Shown piece by piece: positions 1-5,076 of a DNA stretch of 5,076 bases. The position numbers were made by a program, and so were the translations under genes. The notes beneath the pieces were generated by a model. That model was given only the letters and a program-made list of their open reading frames with translations, was not told where the DNA came from and made no database searches. How positions within the stretch are numbered: position 1 is the stretch's first letter; each line of letters begins with the position of its first letter. Origin of the DNA: an uncultured Phenylobacterium sp. (lineage in GTDB: Bacteria > Pseudomonadota > Alphaproteobacteria > Caulobacterales > Caulobacteraceae); the NCBI GenBank assembly GCA_945952355.1, contig CAMFIW010000268.1, positions 1 to 5,076 of the forward strand. The letters are read 5' to 3'.

Positions 1-295
1 GGCCGACCTGCTGGAGGCGATCGACGCCCAGGGTTCGATCTCGGCCGCCGGCCGCGCGCTCGGCATGAGCTATCGCCGCGCCTGGCTGCTGGTCGACGAG
101 ATGAACCGCTGCTGGGCCGAGCGCCTGGTCGAAACCCGTTCCGGCGGCGGCGAGGCCAGCGGCGCGCGGCTGACCGAAGCCGGGCGCAAGGTGCTGGCGG
201 CCTATCGTCAGCTCCAGGCCCATCTGGGCGAACAGGCCCGCGGTGAGCCACTTGCGACCCTCACCGGCATGATGCGTTCAGAGCCCGAGACCTAG
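1..295 (+). CDS. ModE-type winged helix-turn-helix regulator, 5'-truncated
   Basis: The reading frame is open from base 2 to the TAG at 293-295 (97 visible codons), and the start lies upstream of the window. An ATG at base 65 falls in the middle of the helix-turn-helix, so it is not the true start. Visible residues 11-35 (GSISAAGRALGMSYRRAW and onward) form the helix-turn-helix characteristic of the ModE N-terminal/LysR-like domain. Residues 42-65 follow as a glycine-rich wing with the usual GARLTEAGRKVL ending. In ModE this domain binds DNA, and paired Mop domains behind it bind molybdate. Here the protein ends about 30 residues after the wing, so it is a single-domain form without a molybdate-sensing part. 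Such short forms are often annotated as ModE-family or winged-HTH regulators, and some sit by molybdate transport genes, which cannot be checked here. Its stop overlaps that of the convergent gene. The family call is strong; ligand and targets are unknown. Confidence 0.88.
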   Translation, partial: ADLLEAIDAQGSISAAGRALGMSYRRAWLLVDEMNRCWAERLVETRSGGGEASGARLTEAGRKVLAAYRQLQAHLGEQARGEPLATLTGMMRSEPET

Positions 296-807
296 GCGCT
301 GAGTTTCCACTGCATGATGGCCGGGCGCGGGCGCCGCGCCTCGATGGCGCGCCGCGAGCGGGAGCGCACCCGGACCCAGCGGCAGTTGGCCGGGGTGAAG
401 TCGCCATGCTCGTCGAGCCGTTCCAGCACCGCATCGGCCGGCCGCTCGCCCATGTCGGCGAGGAAGGTTTCGTAGTCACGCGCCCAGGCCGGATGCACGG
501 CCACGCCCAGGGCGCCGAAGTCGCGGAACCGCGGCGAGCCCGGATGGGTGCAGTAGGTGTTGATCTGCTGCCAGGCGCGATAGGTCGCCGGATGCCGCTT
601 GCGCGCCCGGTGGCCATGCACCGTCAGCCGCGCCGCGGAGACCTCGCGATGCAGGCAGCCGCAGCTCGAGGTCTTTCCGGACCGCACCGAGACGCCGTTG
701 GCGACCGTGGTCTCCCCGCAGTCGCAGGCGAACAGCCAGTGGGCCTTGCCATGGCGCGTCTCGTGGAACGCGACCCCGACCAGCCGGCCGAACCGCTCGC
801 CCGCCAT
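292..807 (-). CDS. Small AP2/HNH-like protein with CxC...CxC putative zinc site
   Basis: The protein has 171 residues from the ATG at 807. The opening MAGERFGRL matches the usual N-terminus of a phage-associated family (RFGRL near the start). Next come a W-x-x-x-CDCG segment (C28, C30) and an SCGC segment (C49, C51), which probably bind one zinc. H64-G65 and YRAW (76-79) follow, then FLADMG (115-120), and ERLDEHGDF...NCRW (129-144). That last block is the family's HNH-like C-terminal motif, and N141 is the best candidate for its Asn. A clear first catalytic His is not evident, so nuclease activity is uncertain. The tail is Arg-rich. Related proteins occur in phages and as lone chromosomal genes, and are often hypothetical or HNH/AP2 proteins. 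An ATG at 879 would add 24 residues, but they would be encoded through a palindromic operator-like site and do not resemble the family, so 807 is preferred despite a weak ribosome site. The gene converges on the upstream regulator and diverges from the dehydrogenase. Confidence 0.72.
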   Translation of the reverse strand: MAGERFGRLVGVAFHETRHGKAHWLFACDCGETTVANGVSVRSGKTSSCGCLHREVSAARLTVHGHRARKRHPATYRAWQQINTYCTHPGSPRFRDFGALGVAVHPAWARDYETFLADMGERPADAVLERLDEHGDFTPANCRWVRVRSRSRRAIEARRPRPAIMQWKLSA

Positions 808-855
808 CTCGATCCGCTCGCGCCGCGCCACCTGTCTCCGCCCGCCGTCGATTCC

Positions 856-877
856 GCTATATATGATCGTATATAGC
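856..877. promoter_or_regulatory. ModE-box-like palindromic operator
   Basis: The arms are GCTATATA (856-863) and TATATAGC (870-877), separated by the six bases TGATCG. The arms are perfect inverted repeats. Within the spacer only the outermost pair fails to match, so the whole 22-bp site has one mismatched pair. As recalled, the E. coli ModE box is two TATATA-containing arms, each flanked by a C and G two to three bases out, with a spacer of about six; the left side here (CCGCTATATA) fits that well and the right side less well. The site lies 49 bp upstream of the HNH-like start and 101 bp upstream of the dehydrogenase start, so it could control either or both. Other regulator families also use TATATA-rich palindromes, so the link to ModE is an inference. 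Confidence 0.6.
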
Positions 878-901
878 ATAGGGTCGAGGACCCCCGATCG
901 C

Positions 902-916
902 TGTCAAGGCCTGACA
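902..916. repeat. Inverted repeat TGTCA-N5-TGACA
   Basis: Two perfect 5-bp inverted arms flank the bases AGGCC, 62 bp upstream of the dehydrogenase start. The arrangement and position would suit a dimeric repressor, but arms this short can occur by chance. The regulator, if there is one, is unknown. Confidence 0.3.
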
Positions 917-963
917 TTCGGGCCGCGGCGCCCCATCTCCCGCCCCGAAGGCGCATTCGGCCG

Positions 964-970
964 AGAAGGA
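964..970 (+). promoter_or_regulatory. Ribosome binding site of the dehydrogenase gene
   Basis: AGAAGGA lies 8 bases before the ATG at 979. It supports that start, which also places the first beta strand and the glycine-rich nucleotide loop at the expected distance from the N-terminus. Confidence 0.75.
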
Positions 971-978
971 ACAGCGGC

Positions 979-1830
979 ATGGCAGGCAAGGTCTGGTTCA
1001 TCACGGGCAGCTCCAAGGGCTTCGGGCGGATCTGGGCGGAGGCGGCGCTGGCGCGCGGCGACAAGGTCGTCGCCACCGCGCGCGACGTGACCTCGGTCCA
1101 GCCGCTCGTCGAGCAGTACGGCGACCAGGTCCTGGCCCTGCCCCTGGACGTCGACGACAAGGCCGCGGTCGACGCGGCGGTCGCCCAGGCCATCGCCCGG
1201 TTCGGGCGCATCGACCTGGCGGTGAACAATGCCGGCTACGGCCTGTTCGGGGCGATCGAGGAGGTCAGCGAGGCCGAGGCCCGCGCCCAGATCGCGACCA
1301 ATCTGTTCGGCGCCCTGTGGGTCACCCAGGCGGTGCTGCCGCACATGCGCGCCCAGCGCTCGGGCCACATCCTGCAGGTCTCGTCGATCGGCGGGGTCAA
1401 CGCCTTCCCGACCGTGGGCCTCTACCACGCCTCCAAGTGGGGCCTCGAGGGCTTCAGCCAGGCCCTGGCCCAGGAGGTCGCGGCGTTCGGGATCAAGGTC
1501 ACCCTGATCGAGCCGGGCGGCTACGCCACCGATTGGAGCGGCCGCTCGGCCAAGCGCGCCAAGGAGATGCCGGAATACGACGCCATCCGCGCGGCGCGCC
1601 AGGCGGCCCGCGCCAGCTTCACGCCCGGCGATCCCGACGCCAGCGCCGCCGCTGTGCTCAAGGTCGTCGATGCCGCCGACCCGCCCCTGCGCATCTTCTT
1701 CGGCACGACCGGCCTGCCGATGACCAAGGCCGAATACGCGCGCCGCATGGAGGCCTGGGAAGCCTGGAACGACGTCTCCGTCGAAGCCCAGGGCGACTGG
1801 GCCGCGAAGCAGGCGGCGAAGGCGTCCTAG
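979..1830 (+). CDS. Short-chain dehydrogenase/reductase (classical SDR)
   Basis: This is a 283-residue NAD(P)-dependent oxidoreductase, probably cytosolic, with a single Rossmann-type domain. The cofactor loop is TGSSKGFG (residues 9-16). NNAG follows at 83-86, and the catalytic tetrad is N108, S136, Y149 and K153 (YHASK). PGGYATDW (179-186) begins the substrate-loop region. K13 inside the glycine motif and R35 after the second beta strand favour NADP(H) over NAD(H) by the usual SDR rules. The C-terminal part (about 187-283) is the variable substrate-binding region, and its charged Ala/Lys tail gives no specificity clue. All catalytic residues are present and the length is normal for this kind of SDR. 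The substrate cannot be told from sequence. The gene is transcribed alone, diverges from the HNH-like gene, and its stop overlaps the stop of the convergent gamma-lyase gene. The AT-rich palindrome upstream may regulate it. Confidence 0.93.
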   Translation: MAGKVWFITGSSKGFGRIWAEAALARGDKVVATARDVTSVQPLVEQYGDQVLALPLDVDDKAAVDAAVAQAIARFGRIDLAVNNAGYGLFGAIEEVSEAEARAQIATNLFGALWVTQAVLPHMRAQRSGHILQVSSIGGVNAFPTVGLYHASKWGLEGFSQALAQEVAAFGIKVTLIEPGGYATDWSGRSAKRAKEMPEYDAIRAARQAARASFTPGDPDASAAAVLKVVDAADPPLRIFFGTTGLPMTKAEYARRMEAWEAWNDVSVEAQGDWAAKQAAKAS

Positions 1831-3013
1831 GCCAGCGCTTGCTCGAGGTCCGCGATCAGGTCGTCGGCGTCTTCGATGCCGACGCTGAGGCGGATCAGGG
1901 AATCGGCGATGCCGATACGCGCGCGGATTTCGGCCGGGATCGAGGCGTGGGTCATGATGGCCGGGTGCTCGATCAGGCTTTCAACCCCGCCCAGGCTCTC
2001 GGCCAGGGTGAAGAGGCGGGTGCGCTCCAGCATCTTGAGCGTGCCCTTCAGGTCGCGCTTCAGCACCACCGACATCATGCCACCGAATCCACCGGTCATC
2101 TGGCGGGCGGCGAGCGCGTGCTGCGGGTGGCTGGCGAGGCCCGGATAGATCACCCGCTCGACATCGGCACGGCCCTCCAGCCAGGTCGCGATCTTCATGG
2201 CGCTCTCGCCATGCCGCTGCATGCGCAGGGCGAGCGTCTTGACCCCGCGCAGGGCCAGGAAGCTGTCGAAGGGAGAGGCCACGGCGCCGACCGCGTTCTG
2301 CAGGAAGGTGAGCTTGTCGCGCAGCTCGGCGTTCTCGCCGACCGCCAGGGCGCCGCCGACCACGTCGGAATGGCCGCCGAGATACTTGGTGGTCGAGTGC
2401 ATCACCACGTCGAAGCCGAACTCTAGCGGCCGCTGGACGGCGGGGCTGCAGAAGGTGTTGTCGGCCGCCGCGATCAGGCCGCGCTTGCGGCAGAGATCCG
2501 CGATGGCTTCCAGGTCGGCCAGCCGCAGTAGCGGGTTGGTGGGGGTCTCCACCCAGACCATCTTGGTGTTGGGCCGGATCGCCGCCTCGATGGCGGAGAG
2601 GTCCGACAGGTCGGTGAAGCTGAAGTCCAGGCCGGCCGACCGTTTGCGCACCCGCTCGAACAGCCGGAACGAGCCGCCATAGAGGTCTTCGCTGGCGATC
2701 ACGTGGTCGCCGCTGTCGAGCGCGTCCAGCAGGGTGGCGATCGCCGCCAGGCCCGAGGCGAAGGCATAGCCCTTGGTCCCGCTCTCCAGGTCGGCCACCG
2801 CGCGCTCGAAGGCGAAGCGGGTCGGGTTCTGGCTGCGGCTGTACTCGAACCCCTGGTGCACGCCGGGGCTCGCCTGGGCGTAGGTCGAGGTGGCGTAGAT
2901 CGGCGGCATCACCGCCCCGGTCGAGGGGTCCGGCGACTGGCCGCCATGTATGGTGCGGGTGGCGAAGGCCAGCCGGTTCTTGCCGTGGCCCGTTCTGTCC
3001 TTGGAATCGTCGG

Positions 3014-3017
<4 letters not shown>
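1827..3017 (-). CDS. Cystathionine gamma-lyase type PLP enzyme (transsulfuration family)
   Basis: The 396-residue protein belongs to the Cys/Met metabolism PLP family and is complete. PLP-site residues are visible: Y59 and R61 of the YSR motif (phosphate contact from the neighbouring subunit), Y113 (ring stacking), D186 (pyridine nitrogen), S208 and T210, the Schiff-base lysine K211, and R376 (substrate carboxylate). E58 and E340 match the glutamates that, as recalled, mark gamma-lyases, and the stretch FTLAESLGG...ESL followed by HPAIMTHAS is typical of gamma-lyase/gamma-synthase enzymes rather than beta-lyases or methionine gamma-lyase. The expected reaction is cystathionine to cysteine, 2-oxobutyrate and ammonia; H2S formation is a known side activity of the family. 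A gamma-synthase role (MetB) cannot be excluded by sequence alone. The start is a GTG at 3017 that overlaps the TGA of the upstream cystathionine beta-synthase gene; GAGG (3029-3026) lies 8 bases before it. That partner makes the reverse transsulfuration role most likely. Confidence 0.9.
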
Positions 3018-4405
<1,388 letters not shown>

Positions 4406-4544
4406 GGGCGATCCTCCGGCGTCCGCGACATCGGAGGGCGGACGCGATGCAGGAACGCATCAAGCGCGATTCCGCGCCGGTCCGGGAACAGGATTCCGTG
4501 AATAGGCCCTGCGGCGGCAAGGATCTGCCGGCGCCGCCTGGACA
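4406..4544 (-). other. Intergenic gap ahead of the transsulfuration operon
   Basis: This 139-bp space lies between the unknown repeat-protein gene and the beta-synthase gene, both on the minus strand, and probably holds the operon promoter. Two weak hairpins are visible: CGGCA-N6-TGCCG (4515-4530) and GATGC-N6-GCATC (4446-4461). Neither is followed by a T run on the minus strand, so no intrinsic terminator is called. I could not pick out a convincing -35/-10 pair, and I do not recognise a SAM or other riboswitch. Confidence 0.45.
4412..4417 (-). promoter_or_regulatory. Strong ribosome binding site of the beta-synthase gene
   Basis: The minus strand reads GGAGGA, 6 bases before the ATG at 4405. 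This near-perfect Shine-Dalgarno site fixes the start of the operon's first gene. Confidence 0.85.
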
Positions 4545-5076
4545 TCACGTCACGAAATAGCCCGACCCATCGTCCGCCGCGGGGGCGGCTGCGGGCGGCT
4601 CGGCGGGGGCGGAAGCGGCGACCTCGGGCGCATAGCCCTGCGCCTTGCCATAGGCCTCGTACCAGTAGTTGGCGTAGTCCTGAGGCGTGCCGCCGCCGAC
4701 CCGGTTGTCCCAGGCGCTGGAATGGTGGTCGACGCCGGGACCGAAATACTCTCGATAGAACGCCTGGAATACGTCGGGCCGATCCGCGAGGATCTGGTTC
4801 AGCGGGACGCCGTCGGAGGTGGTCCGCTCGCCCGCCCCGGGGTCGAGCAGGGCTCTGATCTTCTCGGGATCGTGCCCGGATTCCTCCGACGAGGGCCGAT
4901 AGCCCTCCCAGAACGCGTAGGTCTTGTACCAGTAGAGCGCATAGGCCTCGGGCGTGGCCTCGCCCACCCGGTCGGCCCAGGCGTGGGAGCGGTGGTCGTT
5001 GTTCGGGCCGTAGTAGGCATCGAAGAAGCCCTGGAAGACGTCGGGACGATCGAACAGCACCCGCGCCGGGTCGATG
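4545..5076 (-). CDS. Unrecognised protein with tandem aromatic-rich repeats, N-terminus outside window
   Basis: The frame is open from the right edge of the window to the TGA at 4547-4545, giving about 176 visible residues. A GTG at 5060 could be read as a start, but the codons before it (I-D-P-A-R) continue the alignment between the two repeats, so the gene very likely begins beyond the window. Counting from that GTG codon, residues 4-54 and 93-143 are copies of one unit: DRPDVFQ, then Y-[YF]-GP, DH, S.AW, RVG, TP, YA.YWY..Y and GY. By my count 29 of 51 positions are identical. An 18-residue Ala/Pro-rich segment (144-161) and a short acidic end follow. No membrane segment is visible in this portion, and any signal peptide would be outside the window. 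I do not recognise the family. Conserved Trp, Tyr and Asp-His residues could serve binding or structure, but no function is proposed. Confidence 0.75.
   Translation of the reverse strand, partial: IDPARVLFDRPDVFQGFFDAYYGPNNDHRSHAWADRVGEATPEAYALYWYKTYAFWEGYRPSSEESGHDPEKIRALLDPGAGERTTSDGVPLNQILADRPDVFQAFYREYFGPGVDHHSSAWDNRVGGGTPQDYANYWYEAYGKAQGYAPEVAASAPAEPPAAAPAADDGSGYFVT
4632..4784 (-). repeat. Copy 2 of the 89-residue-period protein repeat (core)
   Basis: This is the C-terminal copy, residues 93-143 counted from the GTG at 5060. It keeps the DRPDVFQ, GP..DH.S.AW, RVG..TP and YA.YWY..Y positions. The segment between the copies (residues 55-92) is polar and contains DPEKIRALLDPGAG; whether it belongs to each repeat unit cannot be judged without the upstream sequence. 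Confidence 0.8.
4899..5051 (-). repeat. Copy 1 of the 89-residue-period protein repeat (core)
   Basis: This segment encodes residues 4-54, counted from the GTG at 5060, and matches copy 2 exactly 267 bp away without gaps over 51 codons. Similarity extends upstream to the window edge (I-D-P-A-R-V-L-F against V-P-L-N-Q-I-L-A). DNA similarity is also kept in patches, for example around CCTGGAA.ACGTCGGG near 5029-5045. Confidence 0.8.

Larger units (their letters stand above)
808..978. other. Divergent intergenic region
   Basis: This is a 171-bp gap between the two divergent starts, if the HNH-like gene begins at 807. It is clearly more AT-rich around 856-880 than the rest of the window. It contains the ModE-box-like palindrome, a small hairpin (GGGTC-GAG-GACCC, 881-893) and the inverted repeat TGTCA-N5-TGACA (902-916). 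The minus strand reads TTGACA at 907-902, but the nearest -10-like hexamer (TATGCT, 880-875) is 21 bp away, too far for a good sigma-70 promoter. No promoter is therefore called. Confidence 0.6.

Noticed and set aside
881..893. Hairpin GGGTC-GAG-GACCC beside the palindrome
   Set aside because: The stem is short, with a 3-base loop and no T run. It is listed only as part of the intergenic region, and chance is likely at this GC content.
406..1090. Overlapping plus-strand open frames at 406-876 and 599-1090 antisense to the HNH-like gene
   Set aside because: They have no motifs and shadow-type composition; the minus-strand frame carries the paired cysteines and NCRW motif of a known family.
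1317..2426. Plus-strand open frame of 369 codons spanning the SDR end and the gamma-lyase end
   Set aside because: It crosses two well-supported genes in other frames and has shadow-type composition without motifs.
4515..4530. Hairpin CGGCA-N6-TGCCG as a terminator of the repeat-protein gene
   Set aside because: The stem is only 5 bp and no T run follows on the minus strand.
4406..4544. Possible SAM riboswitch ahead of the transsulfuration operon
   Set aside because: Sulfur-metabolism context makes this worth checking, but no recognisable conserved SAM-I or SAM-II core was seen. A covariance-model search of this gap would settle it.

Overview
This high-GC window has codons strongly biased to G or C at the third position, tightly packed genes and very short intergenic gaps. 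That composition, with the gene types present, suggests an alphaproteobacterium, perhaps Caulobacterales (Caulobacter/Phenylobacterium-like). The taxon is an inference from composition and protein style only.

Layout. Bases 1-295 (+) hold the 3' part of a gene for a ModE-type winged-helix regulator whose start lies upstream. It converges on a minus-strand gene (292-807) for a small protein with a CxC...CxC putative zinc site and a C-terminal region like phage AP2/HNH proteins. A divergent intergenic region (808-978) follows. It contains a striking AT-rich palindrome, GCTATATA-N6-TATATAGC (856-877), that resembles a ModE box, and a second, weaker inverted repeat. A plus-strand short-chain dehydrogenase gene (979-1830) converges on the end of a minus-strand operon. 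That operon reads cystathionine beta-synthase (4405-3014), then cystathionine gamma-lyase type PLP enzyme (3017-1827), coupled by a GTGA overlap. Upstream of it on the same strand, after a 139-bp gap, is the 3' part of an unrecognised gene (4545 to beyond the window end) whose product carries at least two copies of an aromatic-rich repeat with a period of 89 residues.

How the parts fit. The two PLP enzymes together form the reverse transsulfuration route: homocysteine plus serine gives cystathionine, then cysteine, 2-oxobutyrate and ammonia. The dehydrogenase, the HNH-like protein and the repeat protein have no evident link to that pathway. The most interesting signals are the ModE-box-like palindrome only about 560 bp beyond a ModE-type DNA-binding-domain gene, the unknown repeat protein, and two convergent gene pairs that each finish inside a CCTAGG hexamer so that their stop codons overlap. 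No RNA gene, CRISPR array, insertion sequence or convincing intrinsic terminator was seen.
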